From positions 1 to 55,206 of the forward strand of contig CAIMUM010000139.1 of assembly GCA_903844685.1 (NCBI GenBank): 55,206 nucleotides of DNA. The letters run 5' to 3'. This DNA is from an uncultured Dehalococcoidia bacterium (GTDB lineage: Bacteria > Chloroflexota > Dehalococcoidia > GIF9 > UBA5629). Each line of letters opens with the position of its first letter. The first letter of the stretch is position 1. Below the pieces are notes generated by a model, which saw only the letters and a list, made by a program, of their open reading frames with translations, did no database searches and was not told where the DNA came from. The position numbers and the translations under genes are program-made. Shown one piece after another: positions 1-8,292 of this stretch.

Positions 1-1
1 C

Positions 2-256
2 GGCGGAACCGTCCAGACCTTTACGATCAATTACGTGGCCGCCGAGGGCCGCGAGTCCGAGGCGCCCTATATCGTGGCGATCGTAGAACTGGACGACGGT
101 CCCTGGATCATGGGCAACATCGTCGACCTCAAGCCGGAGGAGGCTACCATGGACATTATGGGCAGAAAGGTGATCATGGAGGGGTCGGCTGTCTTCGCCG
201 GGGACAGGTACTCCTCAGGCGAGACAGCCCGCCCGCTTTTCAAACTGGTAACTTAG
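2..256 (+). CDS. OB-fold DUF35-type (acyl-CoA/thiolase-associated) protein, C-terminal part, 5' truncated by window edge
   Basis: Open frame extends upstream of the track ORF to base 2 (GTVQTFTINYVAAEGRESEAPYIVAIVELDDGPWIMGNIV...); pattern typical of DUF35 OB-fold C-termini. Confidence 0.7.
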   Translation, partial: GGTVQTFTINYVAAEGRESEAPYIVAIVELDDGPWIMGNIVDLKPEEATMDIMGRKVIMEGSAVFAGDRYSSGETARPLFKLVT

Positions 257-261
257 GGCAC

Positions 262-287
262 GGGCGCACCTGAAGGTACGCCCCTAC
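262..287. repeat. Dispersed 26-bp repeat gggcgcacctgaaggtacgcccctac; its exact reverse complement recurs at 10310-10335
   Basis: Direct sequence comparison; 26/26 identity in inverted orientation. Confidence 0.9.
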
Positions 288-300
288 GTTTAGCTAATTT

Positions 301-327
301 GTAGGGGCGGGTTTTTAAACCCGCCCG
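301..327. repeat. Palindromic intergenic element gtaggggcgggtttttaaacccgcccgc; related element near 10348-10373
   Basis: GGGCGGGTTT/AAACCCGCCC inverted arms; related gggcgggtttgaaaacccggccctac downstream of the TPR gene. Confidence 0.75.
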
Positions 328-406
328 CAATCAATAGTCATTGCGGTGAGCCGAAGCTGCGAGCCGAAGGCGTGGCAGGTAGCGAAGCAATCTCCGGAGA
401 TCGCCA

Positions 407-430
407 CGTCGCTCCGCTCCTCGCGATGAC
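407..430. repeat. 24-bp direct repeat copy 1 (cgtcgctccgctcctcgcgatgac)
   Basis: Identical copy at 507-530, exactly 100 bp downstream. Confidence 0.9.
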
Positions 431-506
431 GATAATATGAGCTGTCATTGCGAGGCCTGAAAGGCCGCGGCAATCTTTATATATTTGTCCTTCGCCTGCA
501 AGGATG

Positions 507-530
507 CGTCGCTCCGCTCCTCGCGATGAC
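507..530. repeat. 24-bp direct repeat copy 2 (cgtcgctccgctcctcgcgatgac)
   Basis: Identical to 407-430. Confidence 0.9.
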
Positions 531-555
531 AGCAAAAGAAAAGGAGGTACAGGTC

Positions 556-1440
556 ATGAAGATACTGGGCATCGTGGGAAGCTGCCGCAAGCTTGGCAAC
601 ACGGAGATACTGGTCAAGGAAGCCCTGATGGCCGCGCAGGAACAGGGGGCCGAGGTCGACATCGTCAGGTGGACCAACTACGATATATTCCCCTGCGAAG
701 GCGACGCCGTCTGCATGTTCCTGGACAAGGACTGCAAGCACAAGGACAGGGACGGCCACGATTACCTGCTCAATATGATGTACGAGTTCGATGGCGTTGT
801 GCTGGGCGCGCCCTGCTATATACTGGAGGTGGAGGCCGTGATCAAACAGTTCATCGACCGTCTCTTTATATTGTCCAGCCGTCCCTCGAAGATGGTAGGC
901 AAGCCCGCCGCCATTATCGTGCCCTACGCCACGCGCGGCTGGACATCCTATGCCTTCCTCCAGCCCACCATCGTGCTGCACTTCCTGGGCATGCACGTCA
1001 TCGACAAACAGCTCATCCACATACAAGCCATGAGCGAGACGGCCGGCGACCCTCTGGCCAGGGAAAAGGCGCGCCGTATTGGCAAAGAGGTCGCGGACGC
1101 CGTCCGCACGGGCGACCACTCCTATAAGGGCGACCCTGGCATCTGCCCGGTCTGCCACGAGCGCAACATCCGCATTATGAGCGACAACCAGACCGTAGAG
1201 TGCGGCATCTGCGCCATCCGCGGCAGGCTCTCTATTGTAGACGGTAAGATAAGGGCAGAGTTTCCACAAGAACAACTCAAGTGGCACAGGTTCGCCCCCG
1301 AGAGCCTCTACCGCCACAGCACCTATGAGATAAAGCCCTCCAAGGACTACTTCATCAGGAAGTGGCCGGCACTCAAGCAGCAGCGAGGGATATACAAGGA
1401 GTTCCTCGATATCGACCGCGGAGCCAAGGAGGCCAGGTGA
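556..1440 (+). CDS. NAD(P)H-dependent FMN reductase / iron-sulfur flavoprotein-like with C-terminal zinc-ribbon-like motif
   Basis: MKILGIVGSCRKLGNTEILVKEAL (flavodoxin-like FMN site); aaggagg upstream of ATG 556; C-terminal CPVC...CGIC. Confidence 0.8.
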   Translation: MKILGIVGSCRKLGNTEILVKEALMAAQEQGAEVDIVRWTNYDIFPCEGDAVCMFLDKDCKHKDRDGHDYLLNMMYEFDGVVLGAPCYILEVEAVIKQFIDRLFILSSRPSKMVGKPAAIIVPYATRGWTSYAFLQPTIVLHFLGMHVIDKQLIHIQAMSETAGDPLAREKARRIGKEVADAVRTGDHSYKGDPGICPVCHERNIRIMSDNQTVECGICAIRGRLSIVDGKIRAEFPQEQLKWHRFAPESLYRHSTYEIKPSKDYFIRKWPALKQQRGIYKEFLDIDRGAKEAR

Positions 1441-1817
1441 TGGAAGAGCTAACCGCAGTGCTGAGATATTTCCCGCTCGATCCGGTAACCAACCCGCCCA
1501 ACCCCATCCTGCGGGACGACCTCGACCGCATAGCCGGCGAAACGGGCACGACGATCACCCTCGCTGCCGTGGTTGGCAAGAGCCGCACCGTGGAGGGGGA
1601 GGTAATACGCGAAGACACCATGAACAGCGCCATCGAGGACGTCAGCCAGGATGTCATAACCTTAACCGCAAAAGACGAGAAGGCCTTAACACTGGCTGTA
1701 CGTGCCCTTTTCAAACTCTACCGGGCGCCCCGCACCGTGTTCGGCGCCTGGGGCAGCTCGCCCCGCGGCAGGGAAATAGTTTACAGGCTCTGTGACGAGT
1801 ACGACGGCTGGTATTAA
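1440..1817 (+). CDS. Hypothetical protein, overlapping the stop of the upstream reductase
   Basis: ATG 1440 overlaps upstream TGA (1438-1440); in-frame with track ORF 1362-1817. Confidence 0.6.
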   Translation: MEELTAVLRYFPLDPVTNPPNPILRDDLDRIAGETGTTITLAAVVGKSRTVEGEVIREDTMNSAIEDVSQDVITLTAKDEKALTLAVRALFKLYRAPRTVFGAWGSSPRGREIVYRLCDEYDGWY

Positions 1818-1829
1818 GGCATTAAAGAC

Positions 1830-2270
1830 ATGAAAGTTGAGAAGGATAGGCTGAACCAGTTAAAGCGCGATGCCATCCAGGGGTTCATCAAGTATATCGG
1901 CATGAAGGCGGTATCCATGTCGCCGGGCAAATTCACCACCAGATTAAAGCTGGAAAAACGCCATCTCCAGCAGGATGGCTTTGCGCATGCAGGTTTGGTG
2001 GCTGCTATGGCCGACCATACGGCGGGCTATGCCAGCTTTTCCCTGGTACCCGCGGACAGGCGCATCCTGACCATGGAATACAAGATCAGCTATTTCCGGC
2101 CCGCCGCCGGTGACTACCTGGAATGCAGGGGCCACGTTATCAAATCCGGCCGGCAGGTGCTCTTCACAGAGGCAGACGTCTACTCGGTGAAAGGCGGGGA
2201 GAAGACTTTGGTAGCCAGGGCTATGCATACCATGACCGCCGTTCCCGTGGACAAGATGCCCAAAGCCTGA
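1830..2270 (+). CDS. PaaI-type hotdog-fold thioesterase
   Basis: HAGLVAAMADHTAGYASFSLVPADRRILTMEYKISYFRPAAGD resembles PaaI family. Confidence 0.8.
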   Translation: MKVEKDRLNQLKRDAIQGFIKYIGMKAVSMSPGKFTTRLKLEKRHLQQDGFAHAGLVAAMADHTAGYASFSLVPADRRILTMEYKISYFRPAAGDYLECRGHVIKSGRQVLFTEADVYSVKGGEKTLVARAMHTMTAVPVDKMPKA

Positions 2271-2318
2271 CAGGTACTAAACGGGGTTTTAGTTGGCGGC
2301 CCGGGGCCTGGATTTGCT

Positions 2319-3113
2319 TCATCCGATCTTAAAGCATCTCATCGAGATTGAACGATTCTGAAATCCTTCATAAATAAATTCCAGTGCATCATCTGTTTCC
2401 TGCATGCCGATGGCGCATATCATGGGAAGATAATGGTCGAGAGTAGGCACGGAGAGTGACGTTGCCCTGTTCATATTCTGGCAATCCAGCAAGTCTTTAT
2501 GGTTTCGATCCAGCAAATCGCGTTTAACTTTCTCATCAAATTCGATTGCCCACTCATACGGCTTTGCATCCATATTTTCCATGTCAACAACCCTGAGATT
2601 GTGAACAATATTACCGCTTCCAATTATCAGGACGCCTTTTTCCCTCAAAGGACCAAGCTGTCTCGCCAATTCGTAAAAATACTGCAAAGATTGGCGGTTC
2701 CACCCATTGTAAGGGGAGTAATCCAGGCTCAACTCGATGACAGGTATATCAGCGCTGGGATAGATATGTTTCAAAATCGACCACGCGGCATGATCAAGTC
2801 CCCAGGCATAATCGTTCTTAATTACCGGTTTTTTTGCTAATTCTGTTATCAGTTTTGCATCTTCGGGAGAGCCGGGACTGGGATAGTCCAGCCGGTACAA
2901 TTCGTTGGGGAATCCATAGAAATCGTAGATCGTTTTGGGTTTTTGCACGGATGTTACATAGGTGCCATCGGTTAACCAGTGAGCGGAAATTACCAGTATC
3001 GTTCTTGGCCTGGGTAATTCCTTCCCCAATTTGGCCAGGCGCCGCGTAAAGTCATTCTTCAAAATGATGTTCATGGGCGAGCCATGGCCTATAAACAAAA
3101 CCGGCATTTTCAT
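2319..3113 (-). CDS. ygiD: Class III extradiol dioxygenase / 4,5-DOPA dioxygenase-like (LigB superfamily, YgiD type)
   Basis: MPVLFIGHGSPMN...RPRTILVISAHWLTDGTYVT...GLDHAAWSIL. Confidence 0.85.
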   Translation of the reverse strand: MKMPVLFIGHGSPMNIILKNDFTRRLAKLGKELPRPRTILVISAHWLTDGTYVTSVQKPKTIYDFYGFPNELYRLDYPSPGSPEDAKLITELAKKPVIKNDYAWGLDHAAWSILKHIYPSADIPVIELSLDYSPYNGWNRQSLQYFYELARQLGPLREKGVLIIGSGNIVHNLRVVDMENMDAKPYEWAIEFDEKVKRDLLDRNHKDLLDCQNMNRATSLSVPTLDHYLPMICAIGMQETDDALEFIYEGFQNRSISMRCFKIG

Positions 3114-3185
3114 GACAGCGCCTCCTCACATATTTCTTAACCGGTTAACTTTCCTACGCACCTTTCAGGGTTCCAGGTTATATGA

Positions 3186-4052
3186 TTACGCGTGTTTGAT
3201 AAATGTCCCATCCCGGTATTCTTGAAATGCTATGCTCAGTTCCTCCTGAGTGTTCATCACTATGGGACCATACCAGGCGACCGGTTCTTTGATGGGTTGC
3301 CCCGAAATAAGCAGAAATCTTACTGACTTTTCCAGGGTACTGACCATAATCTCGTCACCGTCATGGAATGCCACGAGATGTTCCGGGCCCAATAAACTCC
3401 CGCTGCCAGCATCAAAATGCCCGGCGCCCTCTATAACATAGGCAAGCACAGTGCGTCCTTTGCCGGTGGCGCGTCTGAATTGGGAGTTGGGTGGCACCGT
3501 GATGTCCAGGTACTCCGGGGCTGTGACAATATCCTGGACAGGACCCGTGATATCATCGATCTTTCCGCATATGATTTTTACCGAGGCGCCGCCGGTAATA
3601 ATTGTGGGGATTTGACTGCTCTTAACATCGCGGTAGCGGGGCCCCATCATTTTATGCGAGGCCGGGAGATTAGCCCAAAGTTGAAAACCCCACATCAATC
3701 CGCCTTTCTGCCCTTTGGGCATTTCCTGGTGGATTATACCGCTCCCCGCTGTCATCCACTGGACATCTCCAGGATAGATTATGCCTTTGTTAGCCATGCT
3801 GTCACCATGTTCAATCTCGCCGTGGATCACGTATGTAATGGTCTCAATCCCCCGGTGAGGATGCCACGGAAAACCCTTAAGATAATCCGCAGGATTTTCC
3901 GAATGGAAATCATCCAACAGTAAAAATGGGTCGAAAAGCGGCGCTTCGCTATTTCCAAAGGCCCGTTTCAAATGGACACCTGCCCCTTCAATGGTAGGCT
4001 TGCCTTTGATTACCCTGTCTATCCTTCTAACCGCACACATATTATCCACCAC
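3186..4052 (-). CDS. Pirin family protein
   Basis: FDPFLLLDDF...FPWHPHRGIETITYVIHGEIEHGDSMANKG...GDVQWMTAGSGIIHQEMP. Confidence 0.93.
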   Translation of the reverse strand: MVDNMCAVRRIDRVIKGKPTIEGAGVHLKRAFGNSEAPLFDPFLLLDDFHSENPADYLKGFPWHPHRGIETITYVIHGEIEHGDSMANKGIIYPGDVQWMTAGSGIIHQEMPKGQKGGLMWGFQLWANLPASHKMMGPRYRDVKSSQIPTIITGGASVKIICGKIDDITGPVQDIVTAPEYLDITVPPNSQFRRATGKGRTVLAYVIEGAGHFDAGSGSLLGPEHLVAFHDGDEIMVSTLEKSVRFLLISGQPIKEPVAWYGPIVMNTQEELSIAFQEYRDGTFIKHA

Positions 4053-4183
4053 CTGCCTGTAACGCTATCCTCAATTTACATGTTAAGCTCGATACCCGGA
4101 AATCACAAATCTATGTGCGGGGAACTGTTGTGACTTAGGTGTCAAAGCAAATTATGATCAACCCCGGGGCACGACTTAGAGGC

Positions 4184-5653
4184 TCATCTGCCGGTATTAG
4201 ATTTCCTCAGGTACCCCGCATATTTGTTCAAAGCGGAGTAGGCACGGGAGGCCTGTGTGAAAGACGTGTAGCAGGCCGTGCCCGTCTCCTTCGTAAGCCG
4301 GGCTGCCGTCCCGGCGATGATATCAATATCGACAGGCAAAATGAGGGATACCAGTACCGGTTTACCGTAGCGGTCTTTCAAAACATTCATATCGCGGTAG
4401 TAGCGTTCAAACCTCTCTATCGCTCCATGCGCAAAGCCTTCAGTCATCGATTTGCTGCCCATCCTTTCCTCAATATACTTCCACATCGACTGCACCCCGC
4501 CCACCACACCCAGGACCATCAGGCCATCCAGTACCGGGCTTTCCAATAGTGCCTGCACCATATCCTCAGCCTCGCCCTTGACACCAGCCACGGTGTCTAC
4601 CGGATTGTTGTGCGACCAGATAGGTGGCAGTATCGCATCCAGCTTGTCCAGTGTGGCACGGTCCAGCTGGGGGACCTCCAGTCCCATCCTGGAACAGACG
4701 TCCGCCCCGATCACACCCCAGCCACCACCCGGCGCTATGATGCCGACTCTGTTGCCCACCGGCAATGGCTGGTTACTGAAGGCACAGGCCATGTCCACCA
4801 TTTCCTCGATGCTGTCCGCCCTAATGACGCCTGCCTGCCTCAGCAGGCTGGCGATTACCTCTTCGCTACCCGCCAGGGCCGCGGTGTGCGACCTGGCCGC
4901 CCTCGCCCCTGCCGCGGAGCTCCCTGCCTTCAACATGATCAGCGGCTTCTTGGCCGTCACCTTCTTGATCGCATCCGCAAAACGGCGGCCGTCCCTGATA
5001 CCCTCGACATAGGAAAGTACCACCGATACCCGGTCATCGCCAGCCAGGTATTCCAGATAGTCACCGATGCGCAGCACCGCCTCGTTGCCCGCGCTGATCA
5101 GGTGGCTGATTCCTATGCCACGGTCGCACAGCTGGAGGGAGATAATATCGGCCACGCTCCCGCTCTGTGCGACCACGGCTATCGAGCCCTTGAAAGGGTA
5201 AACCGGCATCATATGGCAATACAGGCTGCGGTGCGTGCTGATCATACCCACGCAGTTGGGGCCCACCAGTGCCAGCCCCGCGCGGCGTGCCAGGGCCGCT
5301 ATCTCAGCTTCGAGGGCGGCCCCTTCCGCTCCCACCTCTGAAAACCCGGACGTGATAACGATAGCCGCCCGCACGCCCTTGCGTACGCAGTCCTCAATGA
5401 CTGATTTCACGCCGGCTGTCGGCACCGTGATCACGCACAGGTCCACCGCGCCCGGTATATCACAGACGTTAGGGAACGACTCCAGGCCCAGCACTTCCTT
5501 CTCGCGAGGGTTGACCTGGTAGACCCTGCCCTTGAACCCCTTGTTAATGATGTTGAAGAGTACGCGGTGGCCGAACTTTTCCGGGCTGGCCGACGCGCCG
5601 GCCACGGCAACCGACCCGGGATAAAGCAGGTATTTCAAGTCAATTGATTGCAT
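4184..5653 (-). CDS. Acyl-CoA synthetase (NDP-forming) alpha-type CoA-binding/ligase protein
   Basis: YPGSVAVAGASASPEKFGHRVLFNI; ...SHTAALAGS...; no ATP-grasp domain in this ORF. Confidence 0.85.
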   Translation of the reverse strand: MQSIDLKYLLYPGSVAVAGASASPEKFGHRVLFNIINKGFKGRVYQVNPREKEVLGLESFPNVCDIPGAVDLCVITVPTAGVKSVIEDCVRKGVRAAIVITSGFSEVGAEGAALEAEIAALARRAGLALVGPNCVGMISTHRSLYCHMMPVYPFKGSIAVVAQSGSVADIISLQLCDRGIGISHLISAGNEAVLRIGDYLEYLAGDDRVSVVLSYVEGIRDGRRFADAIKKVTAKKPLIMLKAGSSAAGARAARSHTAALAGSEEVIASLLRQAGVIRADSIEEMVDMACAFSNQPLPVGNRVGIIAPGGGWGVIGADVCSRMGLEVPQLDRATLDKLDAILPPIWSHNNPVDTVAGVKGEAEDMVQALLESPVLDGLMVLGVVGGVQSMWKYIEERMGSKSMTEGFAHGAIERFERYYRDMNVLKDRYGKPVLVSLILPVDIDIIAGTAARLTKETGTACYTSFTQASRAYSALNKYAGYLRKSNTGR

Positions 5654-5701
5654 GAGTCATCGTCCTTGAAATCAACCACCTGATGTAAAACACCCAAAAA
5701 T

Positions 5702-6940
5702 TTATACGGCATCCTTCTTTAATATGTATCCCCTGATAATCTTCAGAGCCGCCTCCACTGCTTCCGGCTCTATGTGCTTGCTTAAATCGTTTGGCGTGTG
5801 GTAGGCCCAGCCCTGGTCATAGTCCTTGAGATCGAAGCTCATAGCGCCCAGGTTGGTAGCTTCGATGCCGGCCTCCCCGAATGCAGCCGCATCGGTGCTG
5901 CCGCCGCCGAACGACATGGCTGAAATGGTGGAAGGGTATCCCAGGTCCTTGGCTATATCAACACAGTCCTGTGCCAGCTGGTGCGACAATTTGACGGTGG
6001 AATTGAGGTCTTTATCCAGGAAACTCAAGGCTTTGAGCTTATACAATGTGTCTAAGTTCAATACATAGGTTTTTGTATTCAGCAACTCCTCGCGGTGTTT
6101 CTTGATGAAGGCGCGGGCGCCGCGCAGGCCGGCCTCTTCAGCGTCGAAGGAGGCTATTATAAGGCGGGTGTGCTTCAGGGCGTTGCCACCGGTCTTCTTG
6201 ATATTACCGAAGAGGCCGGCAATTTCAGATACTATGGCCACCGCGATCATGTTATCTCCGGCGCCCGGCACAACCTGCCCGGTGGTGAAAAATGCCATGG
6301 GCAGCACCAGTATTCCGCCGGCTATAAGCACGACAGCTATCCACTGCGGCAACAAAATATTGAATACCAATAATACTGTAGCCACCAGGGATACGAGAAA
6401 CCCAAGAACCAAAAACAGTATGCCACTGTTAATAAGAAACGCGTAGTATTTCGGTGCCTTATCCAGCAGATGGAAAACGTATGCAGCGTCATGATGGGCA
6501 CTTACTACGATCTGCTGCTTAACCTCCCCGGAAGGTTCGATGCTGCCGTACACGTTATAGGCTTGCCGTTTGGGGAATAGCGGGTCGAGCAAATGCCAGT
6601 AGCGGACAAATTGCCCGTAGAAAACAAATAGGCCCAGTGCCATACCGGCAAAGGATATCCAGGCCAGGGTGGGCGCAAGGAAAAGCAGCACCACGCAGGC
6701 GAAATAGAGCACCACCAGGCCGGGTATATACTTTAGGAAACTCCACGGGTGGATATCGAACTGATCGACTTTGACCGTGCCCGCATCGCAGTACTTTTCG
6801 AACTCCTCCTTAACCCTCAGGCTGGCTTTGCGCACCGCCTCACTGCCGGCCACGCGGCCGGGGAAATTCTCCACCACCTCGTCGCAGAATGCAAAGGTGT
6901 GCTTGACCTGCTGTTCAGATATGTTTGCTATCTCTGGCAT
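5702..6940 (-). CDS. M28-family zinc peptidase with interspersed transmembrane segments
   Basis: SAHHDAAY, PGAGDNMIAV and DAEEAGLRGA metal/catalytic motifs; hydrophobic segments before and between them. Confidence 0.8.
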   Translation of the reverse strand: MPEIANISEQQVKHTFAFCDEVVENFPGRVAGSEAVRKASLRVKEEFEKYCDAGTVKVDQFDIHPWSFLKYIPGLVVLYFACVVLLFLAPTLAWISFAGMALGLFVFYGQFVRYWHLLDPLFPKRQAYNVYGSIEPSGEVKQQIVVSAHHDAAYVFHLLDKAPKYYAFLINSGILFLVLGFLVSLVATVLLVFNILLPQWIAVVLIAGGILVLPMAFFTTGQVVPGAGDNMIAVAIVSEIAGLFGNIKKTGGNALKHTRLIIASFDAEEAGLRGARAFIKKHREELLNTKTYVLNLDTLYKLKALSFLDKDLNSTVKLSHQLAQDCVDIAKDLGYPSTISAMSFGGGSTDAAAFGEAGIEATNLGAMSFDLKDYDQGWAYHTPNDLSKHIEPEAVEAALKIIRGYILKKDAV

Positions 6941-6956
6941 CTCGTACCTCCTTCGC

Positions 6957-7622
6957 TTAGAAGCCCAGCCAGGTGGTTATCTTATCCACCGGTTCACGCG
7001 GGGTGATCATCTTGTTGACGGCGAAGCCTTCGTCCGGGTAGCCGATGGTGATGCCCGCGATCAGGCGCTTGGTCTCGGGGATGCCGGCGTGTTTGCGCCA
7101 GACCTGATCGTACATGATACCCTGGTCGGCGATGCAGGTACCCAGCCCGAAATCCAGCGCGGCTAAGCAAATGCTCTGGCATATGGCGCCGATGCCCAGC
7201 ATATCCAGGTGGTACTGCATCTCCTTCTCGGCGCAGATAACGATCTGGCAGGGGGAATCGAAGAAGCGGAACCCGCGCAGCATCCACTTCTTGCGCGCCT
7301 CCTTGTCCTCGCGGCTGATGCCGATGATCTTGAATATCTCCATGGCCAGGTCGACCTGGCGCTGTCGGTAGATCCCCTCGTAGGGCTTGCGCAGCATATC
7401 GTTGGTGGGGAATGAGCCCTCGTTGAAGAGTTTGCTGCATTCCTCCCGTATCTCGTCCAGCACCTTTCCGCTGGCCACTACGAACTCCCAGGGCTGCGTG
7501 TTCATGCCTGAGGGCGTGCGGACGGCCGCCTCCAGTATCTTGTGGATGACATCTTTGGGCACGGGGTCCTTCTTAAATCCGCGAATGCTCCTGCGGGAAT
7601 TCAAAGCCTTTATAACGTCCAA
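6957..7622 (-). CDS. Nitroreductase family protein (TTG start proposed)
   Basis: DVIKALNSRRSIRGFKKDPVPKDVIHKILEAAVRTPSGMNTQPWEFVV; aaggagg 6 nt before TTG at 7622. Confidence 0.88.
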   Translation of the reverse strand: MDVIKALNSRRSIRGFKKDPVPKDVIHKILEAAVRTPSGMNTQPWEFVVASGKVLDEIREECSKLFNEGSFPTNDMLRKPYEGIYRQRQVDLAMEIFKIIGISREDKEARKKWMLRGFRFFDSPCQIVICAEKEMQYHLDMLGIGAICQSICLAALDFGLGTCIADQGIMYDQVWRKHAGIPETKRLIAGITIGYPDEGFAVNKMITPREPVDKITTWLGF

Positions 7623-7680
7623 TGCATGCCTCCTTAAAATAATCGGCCTGTATTCTACAATTAATAAGGGGGTAAATTCC

Positions 7681-7703
7681 AAACCGTTACAATTTGTTAC
7701 GGT
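7681..7703. promoter_or_regulatory. Operator-like palindrome AACCGTTACAATTTGTTACGGTT upstream of the nitroreductase
   Basis: 20/23 positions equal their reverse complement. Confidence 0.5.
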
Positions 7704-7766
7704 TTCATTATTCTGGTTTTGATGTGACGTGGTTGCAGGAGGTTATATTTATAAGTAATTAATTGA

Positions 7767-7946
7767 CTACTGACTGCCAAGCATCCTGGTGATGTGCCTG
7801 GCTAAACTCTCGGTTATTTCGCGGTGCCGCGGTACAGGTTGAGAAACCTTAGTATGCTGATTTTGATACCAATCGTGCCTGGCGCCGTGACGAATTAAGA
7901 CACACCCCAGTTTCTCTAATTGCTTAATGAGCTCAACTCTTTTCAA
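7767..7946 (-). CDS. hicA: HicA-family toxin (mRNA interferase), 59 aa, TTG start; absent from the ORF track
   Basis: LKRVELIKQLEKLGCVLIRHGARHDWYQNQHTKVSQPVPRHREITESLARHITRMLGSQ; HicA hallmarks RHGxxHDWY and QPVPRHxEI. Confidence 0.88.
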   Translation of the reverse strand: MKRVELIKQLEKLGCVLIRHGARHDWYQNQHTKVSQPVPRHREITESLARHITRMLGSQ

Positions 7947-8134
7947 CGCACCACCAGTTCACCATGTTTGCGCACGTTAGGGATTTCTCCAGAGGTGAGA
8001 TCTGCGTAAATATCAACAAGGTTCTCTTTTAGCTCCTCCAACGTCGTTCCCTGAGTACGGTAATCAGGATACTCCTCCAGCCATCCAACCCACATATCAT
8101 TTTCCTGGTAATAAATAAACTTCTTTGTTTCCAT
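7943..8134 (-). CDS. hicB: HicB-like antitoxin (small UPF0150 type)
   Basis: METKKFIYYQENDMWVGWLEEYPDYRTQGTTLEELKENLVDIYADL; TGA stop overlaps the hicA TTG start. Confidence 0.85.
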   Translation of the reverse strand: METKKFIYYQENDMWVGWLEEYPDYRTQGTTLEELKENLVDIYADLTSGEIPNVRKHGELVVR

Positions 8135-8292
8135 TGTTGCCCCCTGCTTGGGCCTATTGCACCTGGCTGGAAATTTGTTTAACAACAGGTAATAAGCCGT
8201 AGCGATATTATAGCAAATAGCCTCATCCCTGTGCAGTACGCAGAGAGAATTTTCTACCACCCCACCCCCACTCCATGTTAATATGTCGGGAA

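Noticed and set aside
301-530. Possible CRISPR array from repeated short motifs
   Set aside because: Only two copies of each unit, 100 bp apart, with no regular spacers or cas genes.
504-1127. 207-aa plus-strand alternative-frame ORF
   Set aside because: Frameshifted, Arg/Gly-rich translation of the flavin reductase gene.
445-1317. 290-aa minus-strand ORF antisense to the flavin reductase
   Set aside because: Shadow ORF opposite a clearly coding plus-strand gene; low-complexity, no recognisable motif.
4610-5341. 243-aa plus-strand ORF opposite the acyl-CoA synthetase
   Set aside because: Antisense shadow ORF in GC-rich coding sequence.
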